Of a DNA stretch of 20,623 bases, positions 7,095-14,923 are shown piece after piece. Position numbers and translations under genes: made by a program. The notes beneath the pieces were generated by a model. It was given only the letters and a program-made list of their open reading frames with translations, was not told the DNA's origin and searched no databases. The stretch is taken from positions 1-20,623 of the forward strand of contig NZ_QUFB01000050.1 of NCBI RefSeq assembly GCF_003478335.1, given 5' to 3'. Every line of letters begins with the position of its first letter. Within the stretch, counting starts at the first letter, position 1. The stretch is from Clostridium sp. AM49-4BH. GTDB lineage: Bacteria > Bacillota > Clostridia > Lachnospirales > Lachnospiraceae.

Positions 7095-9650
7095 TCATCG
7101 TCTGCTCAAAATCTTCGGGTAACATAAATACAATATCGCAGCAAAAAGACCAATGACAGCAATCAGAATACCGAGCTTAAAGCCTGGGGAAACATATCGA
7201 AATTCAACGGTGTGTTTCCCCGGACTGCATTTAAATTGCATAAACGTATCGGCATATGTTGTATAGTTGACTTTTTTACCATCGACGAGAATAGTCCATC
7301 CCTTATCATAAGGAATGGAGGTCATAACTGCCTGCTGATCGTCAGCCAAAGTGATGAAACCGGTAATTTTGCCGTGGCTGTGAGACTTGACCTGAAGCGC
7401 ATTCCCAGCTAACGATTGCATCGTTTCTCTAACAGTTGCCATATCTAATTGGACAATTTCGGCATAAGACGGTCCATACGTATTGCCATCATCTGTTGTT
7501 ACCACCTGAACCGTTACCGTTTCGTTTTGTTTGAAATTGCCCAGATACAAAATACAGTTGGTTTCATTGGAAAAATAATCTCCAATATAAGTCCCGTTCA
7601 CATAGACATTGGCATAAGGCGAATTACCCTCCATATACAAATACATAGGGTTATTTGAAGCAGCAGTTATCTGATAGGTCCATGTATTCGCAGCTTCCTG
7701 TGAGTATGTAACATTGCAATTCCAAAAATAATTTTTATGTTTGCCGGTAATTCCTGTTACGAAGGAATTTTCATTGCTAAATACACTCTGTTGTGCGATA
7801 TTATCCGCTTTGCGCAGATCAGATACCGCATAAGCAAAAGGAAGTGCCATATTATTTTGATAAGAAGCGGCCATGTCGTTTAACGTGTTATCCTTACTGT
7901 CTATAGTTGCATATACTGCAGACAGATCACGCCGTGAAAGAACGTATTTACATCCAAACAAGCTGTCAGTCAGAGGCGTGGAACCATAGCCTGAATTCCA
8001 AAAATAAGATTGTGCCAATCCTAAAGTTTTTGTCAATTTGTTGACATGAACATTAAACGCAGAGGAGTAATGTGTCATACCGTTATAACCGAGCAGCATC
8101 GCATCGTTTTTAGAAAATTCATAGGTCTGGTTAATACGGTACAAATCTTTATCTTGTTTCTGAATCTTTTGCACCAATGTTTGTGTTTCTTTGATAAATT
8201 TCGTATATTCTGCCATTTCGGTATAACCAAACTCCTTGTCCAGACCGTCGAACATTTTGCGGCCGTTACCGGTCATATCAATGATCGTGCCAAGCAGGCA
8301 AAGGGTAATCGCTGCCGATAATACATATTTTTTATGAACAAGCTGCGTGATTACCATAATACTCCGCAACGCCATATAAATCAGCGTAAAGCTGCACAAA
8401 AAAGCATAGCGATATGGAAACCAGTTTGGATACTGGAAGCCATGCCACACTTTGTCCAAAGGAATATAATAGAAACTGATCGCAAATAATATCAGCATTG
8501 CTGCCATTCCAATTTTTTCCCGCAATTTTATCTGCCGCAGCAAAAAATATATCACAGCGAGCAGCAAAAGCAACAGTCCCGGATAGATCGAAGGAAGCCC
8601 GCTATTGGTAATGCTGTCGTATTTACCGGGAAGCAATTTTGTGAAAAGATTCTTGAATACAAAATTCGTAGATTGCTGTGGTTCATAACCGGTAAATCCA
8701 GAGTCCAATTTTCCGGACATGAGTGCTTTGAGAGCCGGCAATAAAATAGGCGCTGTCATAGCAACTGCGAGCAAAGCAGCAATTACAAAATGCAGTAAGC
8801 GTTTCCAATGTTCTTTATTAGAGTAAACCTCACTAATTGTGGAATGACCCGAAACGTGTTGACGACTTGAGCGAGCGTTGTAATCACGAATCCACATGAT
8901 CAGAAAATATAGACCGGTAAAAATACCGACCATATATCCCGTATAATAATTACTCATACACAAAAGTGCATAGCAAATAATGAAACAGATACCACGTTTC
9001 CCATCCAATATTTTTTCTGCTCCCAGCAATACTAGCGGGAGAAAAATAACGCCATCGAGCCACATAATACTAAGAGAATATACCATAGTGTAAGACATAA
9101 AAGCATACCCGATCGCAGGGAGCAACAGCGCAAAATATCGCTGGCCATTGTATTTTCGGCGCAGATAATTCGCATAAATCACAAAAGTCAGTGAACACAG
9201 TCCTATTTTTAGGACAGTAATAATTTCAATAGCCACCGGCATTTTGCTGACTGGAAATAGTAACGTCAAAAACGAGAGCGGACTGGAAATATAAAAAGCG
9301 AATACTCCCATGTAATTGCCGCCCATAGAGCGTGCCCAAGAGAAAAATAAAGAATTATCACCATGTATCATACTACGCAGAGAAGCCAAAAATTCCACAT
9401 TCTGATCGCGCATATCCATGATCAGCATTGACTTCGTACCAAACGGATAAAAATGATTTGCTTTTAGGATGAATAGCATCATCAGTTCGGCAAGAAGAAA
9501 TGCCGCACTATAAAGTAATACGGATTTACTGCGTGCAGAAACTTTAGAGGTTTGTTCGTCCTCTGCAGAATATTTGGAAGCATTATTGCTCATTTTAGTA
9601 TGGTTCTTTTTATGATATGTGGATATTGTTTTCTTTTTTGCTTTATGCAT
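7095..9650 (-). CDS. YfhO-family integral membrane protein
   Basis: 851 residues. A basic, Lys/His-rich cytoplasmic N-terminus (1-40) is followed by a long multi-pass membrane region (about 45-470), a large outside domain (about 480-815), and a last transmembrane helix (about 826-845) ending KILSRR. The order and the MDMRDQNVEFLASLRSM and SMGGNYMGVFAFY segments fit YfhO, a GT-C-like family. In Bacillus/Listeria-type organisms it is linked to glycosylation of cell-wall or lipoteichoic acid polymers. The ATG at 9650 has AGGAG about 12 bases upstream and AGGG closer; Met20 is a possible alternative but lacks a ribosome site. It follows metF by 47 bases on the same strand, probably cotranscribed, though no functional link is evident. 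The donor and acceptor cannot be told from sequence. Confidence 0.9.
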   Translation of the reverse strand: MHKAKKKTISTYHKKNHTKMSNNASKYSAEDEQTSKVSARSKSVLLYSAAFLLAELMMLFILKANHFYPFGTKSMLIMDMRDQNVEFLASLRSMIHGDNSLFFSWARSMGGNYMGVFAFYISSPLSFLTLLFPVSKMPVAIEIITVLKIGLCSLTFVIYANYLRRKYNGQRYFALLLPAIGYAFMSYTMVYSLSIMWLDGVIFLPLVLLGAEKILDGKRGICFIICYALLCMSNYYTGYMVGIFTGLYFLIMWIRDYNARSSRQHVSGHSTISEVYSNKEHWKRLLHFVIAALLAVAMTAPILLPALKALMSGKLDSGFTGYEPQQSTNFVFKNLFTKLLPGKYDSITNSGLPSIYPGLLLLLLAVIYFLLRQIKLREKIGMAAMLILFAISFYYIPLDKVWHGFQYPNWFPYRYAFLCSFTLIYMALRSIMVITQLVHKKYVLSAAITLCLLGTIIDMTGNGRKMFDGLDKEFGYTEMAEYTKFIKETQTLVQKIQKQDKDLYRINQTYEFSKNDAMLLGYNGMTHYSSAFNVHVNKLTKTLGLAQSYFWNSGYGSTPLTDSLFGCKYVLSRRDLSAVYATIDSKDNTLNDMAASYQNNMALPFAYAVSDLRKADNIAQQSVFSNENSFVTGITGKHKNYFWNCNVTYSQEAANTWTYQITAASNNPMYLYMEGNSPYANVYVNGTYIGDYFSNETNCILYLGNFKQNETVTVQVVTTDDGNTYGPSYAEIVQLDMATVRETMQSLAGNALQVKSHSHGKITGFITLADDQQAVMTSIPYDKGWTILVDGKKVNYTTYADTFMQFKCSPGKHTVEFRYVSPGFKLGILIAVIGLFAAILYLCYPKILSRR

Positions 9651-9697
9651 AATAACCCTACACTCCTTTTTTCAGCTCTATCCTATCGTTCAACACA

Positions 9698-10567
9698 TCA
9701 ATGCAAAATTGCCGACAAATTATTCATAATACCGGCCGCAACTTCCGGGTCGTTCATGGTATAAACATGAATATGTGAAATGCCGTTAGCGATCAAATCT
9801 ATGATCTGATCCGTTGCATAGGCGATACCAGCCTGCTTCATTTTGGCTGGATCATCTCCAAACCAGTCAACGATGGATTTGAATCGCGCAGGAACGCAAC
9901 TGCCAGACAATTGAATACTGCGTTCCACTTGATTTTTACGCGTAATCGGCATGATCCCTGCAATAACCGGAACCAATACCCCCGCTTCGCGCAGACGATA
10001 CATATAATTATAAAATATGCTGTTATCAAAAAACATCTGTGTTGTCAAAAATTCACAGCCTGCGTCTACCTTCTCTTTAATATGTTGAATGTCCTGTGCT
10101 TTGCTAACCGCCTCCGGATGTCCTTCCGGATAACAAGCGCCGCCAATACACATTTCCGGTGCAATTTGTTTGATATAACGCACTAATTCAACTGCATAAT
10201 GAAATTGATCAGGCAATGGGAATTCAGCGTCTGCCGGAATGTCTCCTCGAAGTGCCAATACATTTTCAATCCCGGCCTCCTGCATACACTCCAACTGTTT
10301 TTTTACAGTTTCTTTAGTAGAGGAAACGCAGGTTAAGTGTGCCATAGATGGCACATTGTATTCCGCTTTAATATCTTTTGCAATCTGCACTGTATAAGCA
10401 CTTGTGCCACCCCCGGCTCCATAAGTAACACTCATAAAATCCGGTTGAAGTGCTGCAATTTCTCTTACAGATCTGCTTACTTGTTCTACTGCTGTATCCT
10501 TTTTAGGTGGAAAAACCTCTAATGATAATGTCACTTTGTCTTCCTGCAATAATTGTGTAATCTTCAT
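9698..10567 (-). CDS. metF: Methylenetetrahydrofolate reductase
   Basis: A 289-residue FAD-dependent TIM-barrel enzyme that reduces 5,10-methylene-THF to 5-methyl-THF for methionine synthesis. In acetogenic relatives it also serves the methyl branch of one-carbon metabolism. Motifs: SLEVFPPK with the catalytic-type Glu near residue 17, SVTYGAGGG, HLTC, LALRGDIP, GGACYPEGHPEA and TQMFFDN. The length is normal for the short bacterial form. The start ATG 10567 is preceded by AGGAGGAG. That ribosome site lies inside a small upstream frame whose stop overlaps this ATG (ATGA). The gene lies 147 bases after a diguanylate cyclase gene and 47 before yfhO. No separate promoter is obvious; the 37-bp repeats in the upstream gap may be regulatory. 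Confidence 0.95.
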   Translation of the reverse strand: MKITQLLQEDKVTLSLEVFPPKKDTAVEQVSRSVREIAALQPDFMSVTYGAGGGTSAYTVQIAKDIKAEYNVPSMAHLTCVSSTKETVKKQLECMQEAGIENVLALRGDIPADAEFPLPDQFHYAVELVRYIKQIAPEMCIGGACYPEGHPEAVSKAQDIQHIKEKVDAGCEFLTTQMFFDNSIFYNYMYRLREAGVLVPVIAGIMPITRKNQVERSIQLSGSCVPARFKSIVDWFGDDPAKMKQAGIAYATDQIIDLIANGISHIHVYTMNDPEVAAGIMNNLSAILH

Positions 10568-10626
10568 TTGCTCCTCCTGTTATTTCTCTCCATGTTGTTT
10601 GCGGTATGCATGATCAGCATAACCAT
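10564..10626 (-). CDS. Possible 20-residue Met-rich leader ORF overlapping metF
   Basis: The frame reads MVMLIMHTANNMERNNRRSK and stops at a TGA that overlaps the metF ATG. The metF ribosome site AGGAGGAG is inside it. Four of its first twelve codons are ATG. Two upstream minicistrons in the tandem repeat (10637-10663 and 10674-10700) read MPVMIMRD and MTVMIMRG. Ribosome sites for these frames are weak or badly spaced, so translation is uncertain. Confidence 0.3.
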   Translation of the reverse strand: MVMLIMHTANNMERNNRRSK

Positions 10627-10711
10627 TTTGGACAGCTCAATCCCTCATGATCATCACAGGCATTTTAGGCAGCTCAACCTCTCATGATCATCACGGTCAT
10701 TTTTGACATCC
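10609..10711. repeat. 2.8 tandem copies of a 37-bp repeat before metF
   Basis: Units start at 10609, 10646 and 10683, each opening CATGATCA and containing ATTTT then a GCAGCTCAA or ACAGCTCAA block in the full units; the third is partial. The period is exactly 37, so successive copies fall in different frames, yet each copy carries its own short minus-strand ORF. Confidence 0.85.
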
Positions 10712-10716
10712 AAGAT

Positions 10717-12018
10717 TCAACACCGAATCTGATCGCGTCCATTTTCTTTTGCTTCGTATAGTTTTTGATCTGCGCAACGAAGAATATCGTCAATTTCATC
10801 TTCTGCTTTTACAGAAACAAGACCCATGCTCATTGTCACTCGAATCTGCTGCTCCTGATATGTAATCGTTTGATTACGAAGCGTATCCAATATGCTTTGC
10901 AATATGTGTTCAGCCTGCTCTATTGTGTGACTTTCTATAACGATCAAAAACTCTTCTCCACCCCAGCGGCACACAAAACCATTTGCTAATAATTGTTCCT
11001 TTAAGACTCTGGCAACGTGAATAAGCACTTCATCACCAGCTTCATGCCCATAATTATCATTTACTTTCTTGAAAAAGTCGATGTCTCCAATTGCCACACA
11101 ATACTTTATGCCGCTTATCTGCATTTGCGCTTTCATTTTAAGTAAATTTTTGTCGCCATAACGACGATTGTATAATTGTGTCATTTCGTCATATTCCACC
11201 TGCCGGCGAATAGACTCCTGCATCTTTTTGCCGCTGCGCGCCAGATCGCCGATTTCATCTTCTACTTTAAGCAAACCTGCCGGCATCTCTGCTTCAAAAT
11301 CATCTTTGGTCAACTTTTTCATAAACTGCTGCAATATGCGTATTCGTTTTGTCAATATGCGTGTATACGAAATGCTGATCGCACCGATCACAAAGATTGC
11401 GGCGATACTCAATAGCAAAATCGGGCGAACTGCCATCCGAATATTTTTTTCAATATCGGTTGCTTTCCTGCATACGCCTACCATTCCAAAGCAGGTGCCA
11501 TCTTCCAAAAAAATCGGCTCATAGTAAGCAAAATACCGCTCATCTCCTACATTTGTCGTACTGCGATAAAAATGCGCTTTTTTCTTTTTCAAAACATCTT
11601 TCGTAATCACCGAAGAAACTGCTGTATTGATAAATAAACGTCCTTTGCTATCCCGAAGCGTTGTCTGCAAACGTACATCCTGACAAAAAAGTGTCACTTC
11701 CACACCCATAATTTCTTTCATGTTATCAATAAATTCCGTGTCTTTTGTAATATCTTTTCCGCCTTTATAAATATGATAATTTCCTTTTACATCTTTATTC
11801 AACGAAAACTCACCTGGATAATTCTCGTCTAATATTTTTAAGATCAGTTTCGTCTGCTGCGTCATCTCTTTTCGAACATGACCTTCCATTTTGTCAGAAA
11901 ATGTTTGCATGCTGACCACCATCAACACAATACCCAGCACCAAAATCGGCAGCACCGCCAACGCAAGCATTTTATCTCCCAAACCATTTCCTCTAAACTC
12001 TCTCTTTGGTATCTCCAT
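10717..12018 (-). CDS. Membrane-bound diguanylate cyclase (GGDEF) with extracytoplasmic sensor domain
   Basis: About 433 residues. A transmembrane helix (about 18-40) is followed by an extracytoplasmic sensor of Cache-like size (about 42-195, with YEPIFLEDGTCFGMVGV), a second helix (about 198-220), a HAMP-like linker, and a GGDEF domain (about 278-433). The active site reads GGEEF (353-357), and the metal-binding region GDIDFFKKVNDNYGHEAGDE is intact, so it should make cyclic di-GMP from GTP. The usual RxxD inhibitory site five residues before GGEEF is absent. The start at 12018 is chosen because GAGG lies six bases upstream; the ATG at 12030 has no ribosome site. It heads a minus-strand run with metF and yfhO. 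Its promoter overlaps paired palindromes at 12098-12140. Confidence 0.9.
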   Translation of the reverse strand: MEIPKREFRGNGLGDKMLALAVLPILVLGIVLMVVSMQTFSDKMEGHVRKEMTQQTKLILKILDENYPGEFSLNKDVKGNYHIYKGGKDITKDTEFIDNMKEIMGVEVTLFCQDVRLQTTLRDSKGRLFINTAVSSVITKDVLKKKKAHFYRSTTNVGDERYFAYYEPIFLEDGTCFGMVGVCRKATDIEKNIRMAVRPILLLSIAAIFVIGAISISYTRILTKRIRILQQFMKKLTKDDFEAEMPAGLLKVEDEIGDLARSGKKMQESIRRQVEYDEMTQLYNRRYGDKNLLKMKAQMQISGIKYCVAIGDIDFFKKVNDNYGHEAGDEVLIHVARVLKEQLLANGFVCRWGGEEFLIVIESHTIEQAEHILQSILDTLRNQTITYQEQQIRVTMSMGLVSVKAEDEIDDILRCADQKLYEAKENGRDQIRC

Positions 12019-12097
12019 AGCCATCCTCATTTCTGTTTGCTAAACTTTAAGGATCCATATCCCCCTATTTGCTGTGCACGCTTTTTTTGCACCTATC

Positions 12098-12140
12098 GGA
12101 GTTTCAAAGAAACTCCTAAGATAAACTCGTCAGAGTTTAT
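12098..12140. promoter_or_regulatory. Twin palindromes at the diguanylate cyclase promoter
   Basis: GGAGTTTC-AAA-GAAACTCC (12098-12116) and ATAAACTC-GTCA-GAGTTTAT (12121-12140) are both perfect and share the half-site AAACTC/GAGTTT. The second covers the predicted -10 and start site; the first lies in the leader. They may be operators, or mutually exclusive leader hairpins because arms can swap partners. Confidence 0.55.
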
Positions 12141-12167
12141 TATATCATATAACCACACTTCTTTCAG
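12139..12167 (-). promoter_or_regulatory. Candidate promoter of the diguanylate cyclase gene
   Basis: On the minus strand: CTGAAA (12167-12162), 17 bases, TATAAT (12144-12139). Predicted start near 12132, giving a leader of about 115 bases. Confidence 0.5.
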
Positions 12168-12282
12168 AGCTTTTTCTCGCATTACATCCTATTTCCCAAC
12201 AAATATTTTCCATTTTAGTAGTGTCTTTTTACCCAATTTTCCTTATAATATATCCATATATACAACTCTAAGATCTGTACAA

Positions 12283-12328
12283 CGCAAACTTCCCACACAG
12301 TGGCTGTTCACTAAAGCCACATAATAAG
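12283..12328. repeat. End fragment of the foldback repeat family
   Basis: CGCAAACTTCCCACACAG, then about 16 bases, then CCACATAATAAG, follows the order and spacing of the element's outer end (compare 4275-4320 and the complement of 205-252). GTGGCT/AGCCAC form a small stem where the left arm at 4285-4305 has AGCCGA/TCGGCT. Only the end is present. Confidence 0.45.
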
Positions 12329-12400
12329 TATTACGGGACACGGAAATGTAAATTGATGTGTGAATTTCGTTAGGAATATTTTTTGAAGGAGGTATGAGTC

Positions 12401-13021
12401 ATGAAGACTCGTGAAGAGGTTTTAGCATATGGGTTATCCTTTCCTTATACGTATCAGGATGCCCCATTTCGCGATACCAACTGGCAGTTGGTTCGAGTTC
12501 ACGGCAGCAAAAAAGCGTTTCTGTGGACTTATGAAAAGGACAGGCAAATACAGATCAATATCAAAGTCGATCCGGAATGGCGCGACTTTTGGCGCAATGC
12601 CTACGATGCTGTACTGCCCGGTTACCACCAAAACAAAGAGCATTGGAATACGGTTATCTTAGATGGTTCTGTTCCAGATGACACGCTCAAACAAATGATT
12701 ACCGAAAGTTATGATCTGGTAGCTGACAGTCCGACCAAACGAATCTACGATGCTGTCAAGCAAATCCCACGAGGAAAGGTCGCAACCTACGGAAAAGTTG
12801 CGGAGCTTGCCGGCAATCCACGCATGGCACGTGCAGTCGGCAATGCGCTGCACCACAATCCGGATCCGGAGCATATTCCGTGTTACCGTGTCGTAAATTC
12901 AAAAGGGGAATTAGCCGGAGAATTTGCATTTGGCGGTAAAGATGTGCAGACAAAAATGCTGCAAGCCGACGGCATTGAAGTTGTTGATGGACGTGTTGAC
13001 CTTGTAAAATATGGAATCTGA
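12401..13021 (+). CDS. MmcQ/YjbR–MGMT fusion (putative alkylated-DNA repair protein)
   Basis: 206 residues in two parts. Residues 1-108 match MmcQ/YjbR-like proteins (LSFPYTYQDAPF, ITESYDLV). Residues 110-206 match the DNA-binding domain of O6-alkylguanine-DNA alkyltransferases: YDAVKQIPRGKVATYG, ARAVGNALHHNP, then the acceptor loop IPCYRVV. The acceptor Cys is present, but the canonical PCHR is PCYR, and the Glu of the usual EGV segment near the end is Asp (ADGIEV). It probably recognises or repairs alkylated DNA in the cytoplasm; catalysis is uncertain given the two changes. The start ATG 12401 follows GAAGGAGGT. It is monocistronic and ends in tandem hairpins shared with the convergent methyltransferase. 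Confidence 0.88.
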   Translation: MKTREEVLAYGLSFPYTYQDAPFRDTNWQLVRVHGSKKAFLWTYEKDRQIQINIKVDPEWRDFWRNAYDAVLPGYHQNKEHWNTVILDGSVPDDTLKQMITESYDLVADSPTKRIYDAVKQIPRGKVATYGKVAELAGNPRMARAVGNALHHNPDPEHIPCYRVVNSKGELAGEFAFGGKDVQTKMLQADGIEVVDGRVDLVKYGI

Positions 13022-13039
13022 CAAGCCGTAGACAAAACA

Positions 13040-13087
13040 AGAGCAAAGCCCACGCTTTGCTCTGCAAGAATCACTTCGTGATTCTTG
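13040..13087. terminator. Tandem bidirectional terminator hairpins
   Basis: AGAGCAAAGC/GCTTTGCTCT with a 4-base loop and CAAGAATCAC/GTGATTCTTG with a 3-base loop are both perfect 10-bp stems, one base apart. On the minus strand TTGTTTTGT follows, serving the methyltransferase gene; on the plus strand they follow the MGMT fusion. Confidence 0.8.
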
Positions 13088-13102
13088 TTGACATCTTGTA
13101 TA

Positions 13103-13924
13103 TTATGATTCCCTGCTAAGTTCCCAAAACATAACTGCACTTGCAGCCGCTACATTTAATGAATCCACACCATGTGACATCGGAATCCGTACTGTATAGT
13201 CGCATTGCTCGATCGTACTTTTCGCAAGTCCTTCCCCTTCCGTTCCTAAAATAATGGCAAGCTTTTCTTCCTGCCGCAAACTTGGATGATCAATCGAAAC
13301 AGAATCATCACATAATGCCATTGCTGCAGTTTTGAACCTCAATTGCCGCAAGAGTTCTACATATTGCTCATCATTTGGCAAAAATGTCCACGGAATCTGA
13401 AACACAGTTCCCATACTTACTCGAATTGCACGACGATACAGTGGATCACTGCAAGCCGATGTAAGTAGTACAGCATCCATATTCAATGCTGCCGCCGAGC
13501 GAAAGATTGCTCCAACATTTGTCGGATTCACAACATTTTCAAGCACAGCGATCCGTCTCGCCTGTCGACAGGCTTCCTCGACAGACGGCAATTCTCCGCG
13601 GTACATGGCACACAACATACCGCGCGTGAGCTGAAAGCCGGTGATCTGCGTCAACACTTCAAACGGCGCCGTATACACTGGAATGTCTCCACATCGTTCA
13701 ATAATTTTGCGCCCTTGTTTGTCAAAGTGCGCATCTTCCATAAGAAGAGAAATCGGTTCGTACCCGGCATCAAGCGCCCTCTCTATCACAATAGGACTCT
13801 CCGCAATAAAGATTCCCGGCTGATGCGCCGGGCGAAATTTCAACTGTGCCTCCCGCTCTCTGACATAAATATCCAGCTCCGGATAGGTTATGTTTTGTAT
13901 TTTGATTCTATTCTGTACTGCCAT
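13103..13924 (-). CDS. SpoU/TrmH-family RNA 2'-O-methyltransferase
   Basis: 273 residues. An N-terminal substrate-binding segment (about 1-100) precedes the SPOUT knot domain with its three motifs: NVVNPTNVGAIFRSAAAL (motif 1), ILGTEGEGL (motif 2) and IPMSHGVDSLNVAAASAV (motif 3). It should methylate a ribose 2'-OH in rRNA or tRNA using S-adenosylmethionine; the target cannot be assigned. The start ATG 13924 is chosen because GGGGAGA lies eight bases upstream; the in-frame extension to 14011 runs through the preceding small gene and is not supported. It lies five bases after that gene's stop, so the two are an operon. Confidence 0.92.
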   Translation of the reverse strand: MAVQNRIKIQNITYPELDIYVREREAQLKFRPAHQPGIFIAESPIVIERALDAGYEPISLLMEDAHFDKQGRKIIERCGDIPVYTAPFEVLTQITGFQLTRGMLCAMYRGELPSVEEACRQARRIAVLENVVNPTNVGAIFRSAAALNMDAVLLTSACSDPLYRRAIRVSMGTVFQIPWTFLPNDEQYVELLRQLRFKTAAMALCDDSVSIDHPSLRQEEKLAIILGTEGEGLAKSTIEQCDYTVRIPMSHGVDSLNVAAASAVMFWELSRES

Positions 13925-13929
13925 ACAAA

Positions 13930-14166
13930 TTATCTCCCCATATATCCGCACTCCGTTTTCACCGGATGATCTTTTTCTGAAATATATTGCGCGCGAAATG
14001 CCATATTGCATTCACGAAGCTCCATTTTTCCTTCGATGTAAGGTTCGTACATTTTTAAAATTCCTGCAGAGCAGCCATCGCATCCACCGGCATCGTCTCC
14101 GACAGATTCTTCGATAATAGCCATTCTTTCTTCCTTGGTCGTGTCTTTTATCAACAAACTTTTCAT
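13930..14166 (-). CDS. Small conserved Cys-containing protein of unknown function
   Basis: 78 residues, soluble, no signal peptide. A Gly/Cys segment, GGCDGCSAGILKMYEPYIEG (about 27-46), is followed by MELRECNMAFRAQYI and a C-terminal Cys. The CDGC pair could bind metal or be redox-active. It resembles small conserved proteins seen in Clostridia, but no function is known. The start at 14166 follows GGGAGA. It is translated just ahead of the RNA methyltransferase gene, whose ribosome site lies in its last codons, and has its own promoter at 14242-14270. Confidence 0.75.
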   Translation of the reverse strand: MKSLLIKDTTKEERMAIIEESVGDDAGGCDGCSAGILKMYEPYIEGKMELRECNMAFRAQYISEKDHPVKTECGYMGR

Positions 14167-14241
14167 TGCGATTTCTCCCTTCGTTCTTAGGTATTTCATT
14201 TACGGACTTACACTATACAAAGCCCGTTTCGCATTAAAATT

Positions 14242-14270
14242 ATCTTAACGGTACCATCCTTTTATGTCAA
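14242..14270 (-). promoter_or_regulatory. Promoter of the small-protein/methyltransferase operon
   Basis: On the minus strand: TTGACA (14270-14265), 17 bases, TAAGAT (14247-14242). Confidence 0.55.
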
Positions 14271-14292
14271 TGCATTGAATCACAAAAACAAT

Positions 14293-14321
14293 TTGACTTT
14301 TTGATTTGATATTATTATAAT
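14293..14321 (+). promoter_or_regulatory. Sigma-A promoter of the MarR gene
   Basis: TTGACT (14293-14298), a 17-base spacer, TATAAT (14316-14321), about 100 bases before the MarR start. TTATAAT and TTATAAC recur nearby, a possible operator half-site. Confidence 0.75.
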
Positions 14322-14427
14322 GAAAACTGTTTGAATTATAACTTTTTACGAAAAATGCGGGCCGACTGTGAAAAATACAACTGATACTGTATTTTATTGC
14401 AATGAACGCTCAGAAATGGAGGTTAAT

Positions 14428-14847
14428 ATGGAACAATCATTTCATCATCAGCTGATGGCAGTTCAATCTTTAGTACAAAAAAAGATTTTAGAGCAGCTTA
14501 ACGATACCAATCTGACGATTGGACAGCCAAAAGTTTTAGAATATCTGGGGCATCATGACGGCATGAGCCAAAAAGATATCGCACGAGCTTGTCACATTGA
14601 ACCCGGATCAATGACTTCCATTCTGAATCGAATGGAAGATAAAAACTTGATTGAACGCAAAATGCTTCACGGAAACCGCCGCAGTCTTTATGTATTTCTG
14701 ACACCTTATGGCAAAGAAATGTGGCAGCGCGTGGAACAGGCATTTGCACAAATTGAGCAGGAAATTTGGAAAGATATCTCTGTCACTGCGCAGAAAGAAT
14801 TTATGGAAACTTTGCAACAGATTTACAATAATCTGTCAACAAAATAA
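14428..14847 (+). CDS. MarR-family transcriptional regulator
   Basis: 139 residues. The MarR winged helix-turn-helix spans about residues 30-120: LTIGQPKVLEYLGHHDGMSQKDIARACHIEPGSMTSILNRMEDKNLIERK, then the wing GNRRSLYVFLTPYG and a C-terminal dimer helix. The start is ATG 14428 with GGAGG (14418-14422) six bases upstream; an in-frame ATG at 14368 is rejected for lack of a ribosome site. It has its own strong promoter. It is followed 76 bases later by the YczE-like/kinase fusion, which it probably controls together with itself; a short CCCTT/AAGGG hairpin lies between them. The effector is unknown. Confidence 0.92.
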   Translation: MEQSFHHQLMAVQSLVQKKILEQLNDTNLTIGQPKVLEYLGHHDGMSQKDIARACHIEPGSMTSILNRMEDKNLIERKMLHGNRRSLYVFLTPYGKEMWQRVEQAFAQIEQEIWKDISVTAQKEFMETLQQIYNNLSTK

Positions 14848-14923
14848 AAAATGAAAAGAGAAACAATTAACAAAATCCCTTGTTTTAAGGGAAAAAAGAC
14901 TTGACTATGTAGGGAGGATTATC

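Noticed and set aside
10609..10711. 37-bp repeats as a CRISPR array
   Set aside because: The copies are directly contiguous with no variable spacers, number under three, and no cas genes are present. The same applies to the 53-bp array at 20150-20410.
12040..12130. Cyclic di-GMP riboswitch in the diguanylate cyclase leader
   Set aside because: The leader has hairpins, but I could not find the conserved core of either known cyclic di-GMP riboswitch class.
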